In this document: piece by piece, positions 1 to 10,500 of the stretch
How the letters are laid out: every line of letters starts with the position of its first letter
Position numbering within the stretch: position 1 is the first letter of the stretch
Origin: Paracyclopina nana
Taxonomy: Eukaryota; Arthropoda; Copepoda; Cyclopoida; Cyclopettidae
Length of the DNA stretch: 64,000 nt
NCBI GenBank assembly: GCA_019096065.1
Contig: JAGUCH010000001.1
Span: 16,554,001 to 16,618,000 of the forward strand
Direction: 5' to 3'
Program-made: the position numbers and the translations under genes
Notes under the pieces: generated by a model
Seen by the model: only the letters and a program-made list of their open reading frames with translations
Told to the model about the DNA's origin: nothing
The model's database searches: none

Positions 1-965
1 ACTTTGAGTACAAGTTCTGTTTCTCCCATGTCATGAAAAGGGAATGCATTTCCAAAAGTGTCGTAGAGATTGACAAACACTCTGTTACTTTTGGATGTTA
101 AAATTAGAGGGTTGATGGGAAAATTGTTTGTGAATGTGAAACAATTATTTAAGTTAAAATCAAGCTTGGCCAAGCTGATGTGCCCTAGCAAAGATGATGT
201 TGTAAGGGCAAGGCCAGAATGTTCAGTATTGGTTGCATACACCATTTGAGGGGAAATGTCTTCTTGTCCACTGATTGAAAGGTGAATTTCCATTCGACTC
301 AAATTGATGTGAATGTTGGGGCTGAATTTAGCACATTTTACAATCGAAAAGCCAGCAGGCGTCTTGGCAACTAGCTGAGCATATTGTAGGAGACTGTCAC
401 ACTTTACTTCATCAGGGGGTGGGGTGGCATGATGAATCGCATCCAGGTCCAAGCCACATTTTTTGATGATGATGTCACAATATTTGATGGCAGCAGTGCG
501 ACGAAGTGATGGAGCCATGAAACCAAGTTTACTGGCTAAAGTTGCTGACATGCGAAGAAAAATTTGAGCGTGTTCATTCAAAAATGAGATGTCCAACAAG
601 GACACTAAGTCATAGGTTAGACCATTTTGGCTTTTTTGAAGTTCAAAATCTGGAAAAAGTGCTTTGCTCACTTTTTCAACAAAACTGTCAGACTGGAGAG
701 TACAATCAGGAATGCCATAGGATTTAATGCTCCACTTATTTTCAGCACTGTCCTCTTTTTTCATATGGTACATTCGTATGGTTTCACTTGCACAATGGAT
801 AAGCCCAGAAGCAGTTAGGCTTACTAGCTCAACCATAAAACGAGTTGCAATATTTGGGTTGGGATCAAACAATTGACTGGGTAGGTCGAAAGAAAAGTTA
901 CTTGGACTTGAGTCAATTCTCTTGTCAAAGGAGGAATTCACTACAAGTATCTTGGGAGCTGGCAT
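1..965 (-). CDS. Polinton penton-like minor capsid protein, cut by the left edge
   Basis: A minus-strand frame stays open from about base 1030 to base 1 and runs off the window. The first in-frame Met is at 965. Its N-terminal part has the pattern of penton-type minor capsid proteins of Polintons (a VVNSSFDKR-like strand followed by a hydrophobic FSFDLP segment). The assignment also leans on position, next to the integrase and upstream of the other capsid gene. The frame could continue upstream through a splice acceptor near 1045. What remains is about 320 residues. Confidence 0.55.
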   Translation of the reverse strand, partial: MPAPKILVVNSSFDKRIDSSPSNFSFDLPSQLFDPNPNIATRFMVELVSLTASGLIHCASETIRMYHMKKEDSAENKWSIKSYGIPDCTLQSDSFVEKVSKALFPDFELQKSQNGLTYDLVSLLDISFLNEHAQIFLRMSATLASKLGFMAPSLRRTAAIKYCDIIIKKCGLDLDAIHHATPPPDEVKCDSLLQYAQLVAKTPAGFSIVKCAKFSPNIHINLSRMEIHLSISGQEDISPQMVYATNTEHSGLALTTSSLLGHISLAKLDFNLNNCFTFTNNFPINPLILTSKSNRVFVNLYDTFGNAFPFHDMGETELVLK

Positions 966-1233
966 CCTACCATTCAGATTTTCAATCCTGGTGCAACACG
1001 ATATTTCTTTAGATCTGAGCCTGCTATTGTACGCCGATAAGTTGGTGGGAATTCTGGAAATAAAAAAGTATGAAAAGATGTAAACAGATAGAGTCTGGTC
1101 GCCTAGTTTGGGTGCACAAGTTGAAATCTGCATGCATGATCTACATTTTCTCCTCCCTCCCATTTTATTTAGAACAAACTAATTTTCACCCCCGTCGTCG
1201 CCCTCCTTCCGTTCCTCCTCGCGGGTGCGGTAG

Positions 1234-1269
1234 GCAAGCCCTACCTGGGACCTGGATACCAAGTGTTTA
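1234..1269 (+). other. Possible 36-nt internal exon of the ADAM-like gene
   Basis: A long CT-rich tract at 1185-1225 leads to a TAG, then 36 bases and a clean GTAAGT donor. Read in phase 1 it gives KPYLGPGYQVF and would hand over in the phase that the exon at 5639 needs. The sequence here is also more GC-rich than the Polinton genes on either side. There is no Cys motif, so the phase match could be chance (about one in three). Confidence 0.25.
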
Positions 1270-1354
1270 GTAAGTATACCAACTTTTTCCAATGCTGGTG
1301 CGCAACTGGCTGTTTGGGTGGGAAAGCGCGTGCGAGTAAGGGGGCGTGTCTTTT

Positions 1355-2509
1355 CTACTTACCACTCAATGTCACACTATAGTGGGTTTGCCGTCCAACC
1401 CGCTTTATTGAAATGACCTTGGAAATAGTGTACTTAAATTGAGGATGGTCTGGGTGCTGCAATGAATGTTTTGGAATAATTCGTATCTCATCAGTCCTAA
1501 ACAGGCCTTGAATCGATTCACTGTTGAGATCCTGTAAGGATAACATTGGATCTTTAGACGGATCAACCTTACTGAATCGACATTTGACGATACGAAACAC
1601 CTCCGTGCTTAGTCGAGTTCTTGCACTTTTCTTGGCAAAGAGTGAGCTAGGTAAGGTTACAAGATTGCACAGTTGACCAATGAATTGTTTTTCTACTTGA
1701 TGCTGCTTCTTCAAATTCTTCAGGAAATCACCATAGGTCAAAGCACTGGATTGTTTCTTCCATTGTGTATTGTCTGTCAACACTTCAGTAGGAGTTGCCA
1801 AATGATCAAAAGCGGTATGTTTAGTCGTATTGTAAGATGTGACTATGATTTCGTTAAATTGTATCCAACCTTTTCCCTTTTCATAGGCTTGTGACCCAAG
1901 TTTCAGTTGCAGGATTGCTAGCTTTTGACGATATGTTCGTATAGCACGCTCTGCTAGAGCTGCTTTTGAAAGTGATGATTTCAGGTAGGTGATGGCATGT
2001 CCTTGTGACTTGAGATAACCAACCACCGTTGACGCCCTAAACTCTAGCCCTGAGTCTGACATGAAAAGAGATGATTTCATGCATGGGTGCTGTTGACGAT
2101 AAGGTTTCAACTTTGACAATACTTTTTTAAATGCTTCAATCATGTGTGGTGCATCCTTTTGCTTCAATGGAATGACGATCATAAAACGACTGTAACAGTC
2201 AATCACAATTAATCCATAGCGCGGTGCAAATGATGCTTCAAAACTAAAGTCAATGAGGTCGCAATGAAGTCGATGAAGTGGAAATTGGCTGGTGATGGCA
2301 TGCATAGCCTTTCTCTTGGGACGAGGTCTTTGATAGAATTGTCGCACAACTGCATTATTTTCAAAGAATTTGTCCACAGCATCATCTGAAAACTTTTTGG
2401 TTTTTTTCAACTTGTCAGGTCCATAAAGTCCCGACTTGAAGTAGTATCTTGCAATTGCTCCATCTTTATAGGGCTGATTTTTTACGACTTCAGCCATGAT
2501 GGTGTGCAA
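1355..2509 (-). CDS. Polinton integrase (retroviral-type rve fold)
   Basis: The frame gives 384 residues. The catalytic core has the DDE layout: an Asp in HCDLIDFS, an Asp in MSDSGLEF, and a Glu in ALAERAIRTYRQ. This matches the c-integrase of Polintons, which cuts and joins element ends to host DNA in the nucleus. The C-terminal 100 residues are a basic beta-rich tail, where Polinton integrases often carry a chromodomain-like module. A canonical chromodomain was not recognised. It lies between the penton-like gene and the ATPase on the same strand. Confidence 0.85.
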   Translation of the reverse strand: MHTIMAEVVKNQPYKDGAIARYYFKSGLYGPDKLKKTKKFSDDAVDKFFENNAVVRQFYQRPRPKRKAMHAITSQFPLHRLHCDLIDFSFEASFAPRYGLIVIDCYSRFMIVIPLKQKDAPHMIEAFKKVLSKLKPYRQQHPCMKSSLFMSDSGLEFRASTVVGYLKSQGHAITYLKSSLSKAALAERAIRTYRQKLAILQLKLGSQAYEKGKGWIQFNEIIVTSYNTTKHTAFDHLATPTEVLTDNTQWKKQSSALTYGDFLKNLKKQHQVEKQFIGQLCNLVTLPSSLFAKKSARTRLSTEVFRIVKCRFSKVDPSKDPMLSLQDLNSESIQGLFRTDEIRIIPKHSLQHPDHPQFKYTISKVISIKRVGRQTHYSVTLSGK

Positions 2510-3220
2510 CTGTAGACAAAAAGTCTTTCTGGGGAAAGTGGCGTGTCTTCCGCAGGACGTTGTTTGCCCAGGGGGTATACAAAGTTTCTGAACTTAAAAA
2601 CAGTATTCTTATTATGGGGATGACAATCCACAAAGAGATATCCTGAGTATTTTTCAAGCGAATTTGAGTGGTGCAAGGCTTGAACAAGTGTTTTTGCCTG
2701 CCCCGACTGCAAACGTCCCATCAAGCAGCGAACGGCAAGCTCATCCGTAGGAAAGTTGTAAATGACTAAGGCTGTTGCGTTTTTGAACAGCACTCGCATC
2801 AAGGGGTTTGAAGGAAATAAGTTTTGCACGGTAAAAATCACTGTAACAAAAAAAGGCCTCTTGTCAACCATTGGCAGCAAAACACTGTGGGGCATACTTA
2901 CAATTAATTTCAAACTTTCTAGCCTTATCTGTGATAAGATTTAGATAGTCATCTTGTTCTTCCTTTTTCAAATTCATCAAGTTAGAATAGAGATCATCAA
3001 AAACTACAGTGAGGCTCCTTCCCTCACGATCAACACGCAATAGGTCATCCACCGCAGGAATCCCCTGGTGAAGTTTCAATTCCACACCTTCAATACCACT
3101 TATTCCCACGGTGCGATAACAATAAATACATAATAAGGGTTGAGCATCTGTTGTAGCTGCGCGATGTTGTCTCAACAATGAGGCGATCAATGTTGTTTTG
3201 CCCACGCCTATATACACCAC
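2482..3220 (-). CDS. Polinton packaging ATPase (FtsK/HerA type)
   Basis: Two adjacent, overlapping reading blocks together carry the family signature. The upstream block has a Walker A loop (IGVGKTT) and a Walker B strand ending in two acidic residues (LTVVFDDL). The downstream block has the VTVIFTVQNLFP segment seen in the C-terminal half of viral packaging ATPases, then a MRVLFKNATALVIYNFPTDE-like stretch. In capsid-bearing elements this enzyme drives DNA into the capsid. It overlaps the integrase start and is followed on the same strand by the capsid genes. Confidence 0.75.
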
Positions 3221-3454
3221 ACGTTGAAATACAAATATTTTTCTTAAAGTAGGCTACCTGAAGGTCCGAAGAGCAATAACTGTAAATTGAGACAAGATTA
3301 GTCGTTAGCAGGTTGCCGCAAAAAAAATAAGCTTGACTCACTCGATAAGGATGTCTTAATTTTAAGGTGTTTTTACTCAATGAAGCGTCCATACCATTCC
3401 ACGGTCAAAACAAGACTGATGTTCTATTCAACATGTTCTACTATTTATTTATTG

Positions 3455-4920
3455 TCATGTCCCATGGCTACTTATCGATACAACTCTATTAGCATCAATG
3501 GTCATCATGGAGGGCGATATCCCAAAGCACAGGATATGCATCGGAGCTGTTGTTGGTTTAGAAAATGTTAAACGCAGCCTCAGACTACCTGATGCCAGTA
3601 GAGGTAGCGTCTCATCATTGGTGTAACGACTTGCACTCAGATCTTGAGCAAATATGAAGGTATCTGTACAAAATTTGTCATAGGTGATGTTGGGGGGTTG
3701 CAAAGAATACAAACTTTGCATGACTTGAAACAACTGATTGTACAAAAATACATTTAAACCATTTGACATGGTGTCACATTGCGGAACAGTAAACGTATTC
3801 ACTGGTTGAGAATCCAAAAACAGTCCAATTGATTCTAGATGTTCAGGGCGTTCATAATAATGGAGATTGTGTCTGAGGCTTCCATTCAATCTTTCATTTG
3901 AATAGATGACGGTGAAAATCTTGGCGGGCAAACCCGAGTTGGCACTGAATAAGTCTGAAGTTTGAAATGTCGTAATATTTGATGGAACTAGAGACCACAC
4001 ACATTCTGTCTTGGTGAACGTATACTTTGCTGGTGTTTTGGCAAGCATTTTTGTATGGTGAGCAAACAAGGATTCAGAGACTAGGGGTCTTTGTAACAGC
4101 ACCGCAAAATGATGCAAATGGAGCTGAAATTCCGCTTTTGGGGTTTCATAATCAGATACTTGTGCTGGACTGGCTGGACCTGTCATCAATATCTTTGAAG
4201 CTGAGTTTCTGACAAAACGTAAATTTATCTTTACATTGTTCAACAAGGGTTCGTTTAACGAACTCAATTCGTGTCCAATACAACCTAGAAAAAAATAGGA
4301 GCTTCATCATCAAGCAAAATGATAGACTCATTACCTAATAAGTACACAATCGGAGCCTTTCCAGTGTTCTTGCTGTCAGCAAATGTCAAAAGACGCTTTC
4401 CAAAACCCTTGTTGGCAATTGGAATTGTTCCATCAGCCTCTGCAGTGTCTGGATCGCAACATTCCGTACTAAGAAAGGTCTCCGTTGCAGCTTTTCCAAA
4501 AAATAATCTCTTGGCAAGTACGCTGGAGATGTCCCGATAGCTATTTGCACTTGTGACACATCGATCATTAAGGAAAATGTCAACTTGTGAGAAGAAGGAA
4601 TCTAATAAGAAGGCGCATGGTGCCACATTGTCTTCATCTTTCACAGGTTTGAAATCGGTGTCACCCTCTTCTTTTTTTACCAAACTGACTCCAATCGAAC
4701 AGTACAACTGATTGATGTGCGTGTAGCGGGGAAGAAGACATGACTGTAATTCAAAGTTGTAGGTGCTTCCAGTAGGGGTCACAGGTTCTTGAGGCGATAA
4801 AACTGAGTAATTGTTGGATAAGTAGCGAGAATCTGTTTTAGGTGGTTGAAAACTGATAACATCATCATTGGTGGTGATGAGCTGTGTCGTTGGTTGAATA
4901 TTTGATAAAAGGGCATCCAT
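3455..4920 (-). CDS. Polinton major capsid protein, hexon-like (double jelly-roll family)
   Basis: Two reading blocks, about 211 and 270 residues, lie head to tail on the minus strand. The first contains a VDIFLNDRCVTSANSYRD-like segment resembling the FLND-x-LVTPSN motif of Polinton and adintovirus hexons, followed by a short helix and the LFFGKA region. The second continues with beta-rich sequence. Total length is near that of the family (about 480 residues). The hexon assignment rests on this motif and on position; penton and hexon could be exchanged only if the left-edge gene were misread. Confidence 0.65.
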
Positions 4921-5496
4921 TTATAAGCTGAAAATATCGGCAGGTCCAGCGGAACAAGCTTTGAGACGCTTTGAGGTGACGCCAGGAGACTCTTGCGTAG
5001 CTAACTTCTGTTTTGATGAATTAGAGAAAGGTGCAATGTCAGACTTAACTGATTCTTCAAGGACTTTGGTAGTTTCCACCGACTTTAAAATGGTAGATTC
5101 CTTTTCAAGGTGATGGAGAAGTTTAGCAGGCTTACACTTGATGCAGGGTGATAAAAAGACAGGTCGAGGTATCAAAAAAGCACACCCTGATGAATGGTTA
5201 CTTTTATTGAATGTAAATGTTTTACCACCACTATGACTGAGTCGCGATGCTTGGGTGGGTAGATATAATGTAAGCTTCATCGATTGATCAAAGCTAGGGA
5301 GCAACTGAGCCCCTAGAGGTTTAGTCGACTTCTTTTTATAGGGTTTGATGAGCTCAGGACGGTAGGAGATCATTGAGGGGGGAGAAAAGACACGCCCTCG
5401 CGGTGTAGTAGGTTGAGATATACAAGTGTGGCCTATCAAGCTATCTAGGCTGACAGGGACGGGTCTGCAATAGGTCTTTGGACCACAAAACACCAC
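4921..5496 (-). CDS. Polinton-associated protein of unknown role
   Basis: The frame gives 191 residues directly upstream of the capsid gene, in the same direction and with almost no gap. It is rich in Pro, Ser and Lys, with many basic residues and no transmembrane segment. Polintons and adenovirus-like elements carry small basic core or minor virion proteins at this position, which makes a structural role plausible. No motif was recognised. Confidence 0.45.
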   Translation of the reverse strand: MVFCGPKTYCRPVPVSLDSLIGHTCISQPTTPRGRVFSPPSMISYRPELIKPYKKKSTKPLGAQLLPSFDQSMKLTLYLPTQASRLSHSGGKTFTFNKSNHSSGCAFLIPRPVFLSPCIKCKPAKLLHHLEKESTILKSVETTKVLEESVKSDIAPFSNSSKQKLATQESPGVTSKRLKACSAGPADIFSL

Positions 5497-5638
5497 ATAC
5501 TCCCGCGTTTAGTTTATTTCCTTTACTGATGATATCACTACATGAGACGATGATGGGTGACCCCCAGGCCAGGACGCTACACTACTCTTGAGTCAGGAAC
5601 CACATGACCAATTTCTCCCCCCTTTTTTTTCCTCACAG

Positions 5639-7072
5639 GACGTGTCGAATGTAACACTAAAATCCTGGTTAACGAAGGATTCTGTTACCAGGCAGGGCCC
5701 AAGTCGATGTGTTACAAGCATCAGTGCACGGAGTCATTCAATCTAGGCGTTTGTGCTGGCCATTCCGTGAATGTGTCGTATGGTACCGTATGCTTCACGG
5801 AGGTCGATTGCCACTGCTTCGGACCGGATATTCCTGCCACTATCTGGCCCACCCCACGCCCCACGACCACCGACCAACCATCCACCACCTCCCCTCCTAC
5901 GACCACCTCATCCACAACGACCTCATCCACCCCTGACGACAGTCTGTCGACATCCACCACCCCCTTGCACCCCTCCTCCACCCCTTCCCCTACAAACGAT
6001 ATCGACCAGTGGTCGCTTTACGTTGAGCAGGTCACAAACCTGGTGCTGACGATTGTTTTGTCCATCGGAATCCTCGTCTCGGCGATCGTCAATGTTTTTC
6101 AATTGATCCGAAGGCGACAGCTGGAAAAGGATGTTGACAACTCGATTAAAATACTGTCACACCTCCTGGAACGAAGTGTGCCCAAGAACGAATTGCAACG
6201 GTTGCGAAAGTTGAACGTGACCGATGACTTGGTCGAGAACCTCTACCCGAGATGGACGAGCACCTCCCGATCCGGTGCGTGCGATGACGACGACAACGAC
6301 GACGATGACAGCAACGATGACGGCAACGATGACGGCGATCACGCGAAAAAAGATAGGGTCAAGCAACCCTCGCCCATTTTGTGGCGGGTCGACACCGATA
6401 TTGTCTTTAAGACAAAACCCCAAAACAAACCCAAAGCCGACCCATTCTCCTCCACCCCCGTCAGACCCGTAAAACCCCGTCTCCCTCCGCCACCAACAGG
6501 TGGGAAACTAGAGCAGCAGCGCCCACAACAACGACCTCCTCTTCCGCCTCCCCCACCACCGCCCATGATCGCGTTTGCCTCGCCTTTGCCAGCCTGCGCG
6601 GAGAAATCTGTGGCATCTGACAGCCTCTTGCTCGATATTGTCAAGGCAGCAAAAATTCGCATGGCAAAGCAAGGTAATATTTCAAGACATTCTTTTTTGC
6701 CAAGCGTACTCTGCAAGTCATGAAAATGTCCCATCCATGCATGTAGCGTAGTAAACTAAATAGGTCAGATTAAGCTGAGTACGCTGACTAGCAGCTCTTG
6801 TTAGGTGGCTTCAGTAGGTTTCCCACAAGCATAGTACAGCTGAGCACTATAGCTCGCTGTGACCCGACCATGTTAAAAAAGTCATTACTTGACTATGCTG
6901 ATTTTCCTTGTTGAAACCAGATCACGCCTCAAGCACAAATGCGTTTGTCGTGTGTTGTTTTCAAACTGTGATGTTACATTTCCAAAAATTGACATTCATT
7001 TTCTGAAAATGATGTTGCATTTCATGTTTGAAATATTCTATTTTTTCCTTTTCAGGCTACGACCTTGACTAA
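5639..7072 (+). CDS. C-terminal exons of an ADAM-like membrane metalloprotease, opposite to the Polinton genes
   Basis: The exon opens after a strong acceptor (pyrimidine tract, CAG at 5636-5638) and runs to 6673, with donor GTAATA. A 17-nt last exon at 7056-7072 adds YDLD and a stop in matching phase, and AATAAA follows at 7142. The encoded chain has a Cys-rich ectodomain with ADAM spacing (EGFCYQAGPKSMC, KHQC, VDCHC), a Thr/Ser/Pro-rich mucin-like stalk, one membrane segment (LVLTIVLSIGILVSAIVNVF), an Asp-rich run, and a tail with PPLPPPPPPP and KPRLPPPP motifs. Such SH3-binding tails are usual in ADAMs. The metalloprotease and disintegrin parts are not seen; the exon starts in phase 1, so upstream exons must exist. 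One candidate is 1234-1269. It may be a host gene or Polinton cargo. The ADAM assignment is by pattern only. Confidence 0.55.
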
Positions 7073-7510
7073 ACCTCAATTGAAGCAGATGAAACATTAT
7101 CGTAGTAAAGTAATATAGGGGGGTCCACATCCATTAATACAAATAAATTATCAATTTTGGCACACTGCGAAGGGATATTTTCAATGCTTCAGTATCGCAA
7201 CTACATTTTTTACAAATGAGATTTCTTCTTGCATCAACATAGCAAACCGTGATGCAAGCGACCCTCTACAGAATGCAACTCACTCCCATGCAACAACTAG
7301 TGGGCTGCGACATCAGCTGAATAAGCCCTGTTGCTGAGATGACAGCGCTGACTCCCCTACTTTGACTTGAGCGGCAGGGCATCAATCGCACCCTGCGATA
7401 GTAAAGGTAAGAAAATTAATCCATTCTGACAAGACTCGCAATATGGTATCATTTCTGTCTTTATGATTGGATCATGATTGTGAATCGTATTTTATTTACA
7501 CTTGTATTTC
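7073..7510. other. Non-coding gap between ADAM-like exons and polymerase
   Basis: About 440 bases hold the AATAAA signal at 7142-7147 for the plus-strand gene and AT-rich spacer. No frame worth reporting was seen. Confidence 0.4.
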
Positions 7511-10500
7511 TTATAGTTCTATGAATGCATTAGGTTGTGTTTGTACATAGCCATAAGGGTAACACGGGAGAATGGCGTGCACTTTTGCTCTCTGGAGCAG
7601 CTGAGCATGATCATCGTCACCCTCGTTGACAGTTTGGCTCCCATGTTCGTCTACAGGATTGGCTGGCACATCTGTAGTGCGATGAGCACATGACGCCTCA
7701 TTGGCCACAGGGGGAATCCGCTCGATTGTTGAATGTTGATGTGTGAGAGGGGGCGGCACAGCATCAAAAGTGACCCAATTTTTGATGTCGATGAGTGACT
7801 GAGGGCCAACTAATCGGAGACGCTTAATGGTCTCACGCATAGTGCAAGGCAAGAGACTTTTGGGATCGATGTGCAACCTTCGTTGTTGCAGTGCTACGTA
7901 AGGTCTGGAATCTTTGGCTGATGGTTCAAGCGCTTCGATGAGTAAGTTTTGAAAAGTCATCTCACGATCTTTTTCAGGAAAAACTGCATGGATCATTGAG
8001 AAGCCCTTACATTTTGTAAGAATGCGTGCTTCCTCTCCAGGATTCTCAATTTTTAAAAGGTAGGTTTTGCTTTGTTGAGCATAAAATCTGGTGATATTTT
8101 TATGCTCAATCTAAGGGGATAAAAGTAGAGAATCAATAAATGAGTGTTGGCCTCGAGTATTTACAAACCTTCAACGACCCAAAGCGTTCACCAAGGCGAC
8201 AAAAGTTTTCCAAAGGCAATGGGTTGGGTTGTATAGGACAAAGTAAGGCTGAATCAGTATCATTGTAGGCGCACAAGTATCTAAAAAGCTGCATGAGGAT
8301 GGCTTGATGTACCTTTTAACGTCAAGTGGCTTACCCCGACTTTTCCGCTTTAGTAACAAGATCGCTCAACATTATCCTTCCGTGAGCTGTTGTCTGGGCA
8401 GCAATGAGTAAACACCCATGACGAAAGGGTTGTTGATACTCTTTGATCGGTGCCATCGTAACCATCGCTGTATTTGGTGAACAAAGACGATAAAACTTCA
8501 TTTGCTTGTCAGGTGCTTGACACAATTCAATGAATTGTGCCATGCTGGTCACAATTTCCCGAAAATGTCCATCATTGAGCTGACCATGTTTTCCTACAAG
8601 ATCACATTGGGCGCAATATGAGAGATAATTTTGAATCAGTCTTACCAAGGAGGGAATTGATGATGAGTTTTGCAATGGTTACATTGGCTGGACTGAAAAC
8701 AATATCAGCCTCAACAATGTCAAAAACCGGTTTCGTCTCAGTTCTTCGACATAGGCTCTTTTTTCCTCCATTGTCATGTTGTCCCTTGGCCATCCTTTTG
8801 AACAGATCTTAAGTTTTGAAAAAGTAAGCCAAAATATTCCAGAACAGATCCATACGATAGGCGGGATAATATACAATGGCTGACACCTTAAGGACTTTAT
8901 ACCCTTGTTGTGTGATGGCATACTTCAGCTCACTACCTGTGTAAACACTTTCAAAGGCACGTTCTTCATCAGAGTGGTTACATTCAACTGAGCCTTCAAA
9001 TGCCGACTTGGTCTGTGCACACTTGAGACATAAGGGGGTGACTGTACGCTGTTCACCTATACATACAAGGGGCTACATGAAATACAATTGTTACATTCAC
9101 AACAATGAGGTGATTACCATTCTTGGTGATTGTCACTCGAAGAAGAGGTGCTCTGAGTTGTCTTGGAGGGAGAATCTTGACCTGAATCATGCTAGGAGCC
9201 TTTCCCCAGTCGTCTGGAGGGTGGTGTTTATTGCAGACAGATGTACATTCGACACCTTCCAGACAAACGTGTGGATCACGACGACCACATTTCCGAGCGT
9301 TAAGTTCACCCTTCAAGAGACATATGAGATTGCACGCATCACTACACTGGTGATTGTCTTTCTTCTTGGCCTTTCTAAGCGACTCGACATATGAGCTTAC
9401 AATCCTCTGAGCAAGTGTGCGCTAGAGAGCAGCTGCCATCTCATACGGCAACACAATTGCTACTCCCACAAGGTTGTCTCAGGACCATGAGGAATCTTTA
9501 TGTAGTCGATGGGATTGGTGTATGCACCTAAATGAGGTTTTGTAATTGTACTTGGGTATTGGGAGGTGAAATCGACAAACACAGCAGGTTGTTCCTCAAT
9601 GGGGCGACTCATGAAACTGTGACAGTTTCTCAGCAATTTCCTTGGTGTCGAAATATAAACTGAGGGTCCAGATTGCCCTCCGCTAAATGGAAATGAAAAC
9701 AAAGTTGAATGAGAACCTAACTTGGTGGTGTCCTTGCTTACCGGTACCCTTCCCTCAGCGAAAGCTTTTGAGGTATGTTTGACCATTCCAACTGATCGAC
9801 AATAGCTTTTGCCTTTGGGTCCTGCGCAAGCAGCTTGCTGAATTGACACTCCCAAATGTAAATGACATTATGAATGTCAGCATGGTCTCGGAGTCGTTGA
9901 AGTTTTTTCCTACATTTGTATTCCGCATCAGCAAACGTAATGCCGTAGCGAGAGAACTTTGACATGTCAGACATACAATCTTTGCAACCGTGCGTATAAC
10001 AACCTACAGAGACACCATGAGGACCACCATGGTCTAAAAGCTCAATGCAATTACCTAGAAATTCAGCTGCGGTATGAGTGATGGGACAATAGCCGTCCAC
10101 ATAATAATATTCATCAACGCTGAATTCAATTTTGCGTTGGGGTCGACCATTGTAACCAAATTGGATGTGAGGGTAAGATGTTTTGCTCAGGTAGTATAAC
10201 CATGAAATCTCAGCTTTTGAGGTACGCGATGTCATGCTCGGTATTGTGTCTTTCTTCATGACTGGCAAGGTTTGGTCATCAGGAAGAGAGTAGGATCTGA
10301 AAAAAGTGTGGGCTAGAGAGGCAATCGTCACAATTCCCTTGCCGAATGGGTGAATGTTCATGGGTGCAATAACATCCTTGGCGGCTCTTTCCAAATCTTT
10401 ACACTTGTCGCCATACTTTTGAAAAATGGTTTGCTTTGGTCGTTGTTCATCAGTCAACTCAACAGGAATCAAATATTTGACACCATTCTCCTTTTGTGCA

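Noticed and set aside
9008-9394. Plus-strand 128-codon frame with a hydrophobic middle
   Set aside because: It lies antisense to the Cys-rich part of the Polinton polymerase region and shows no domain.
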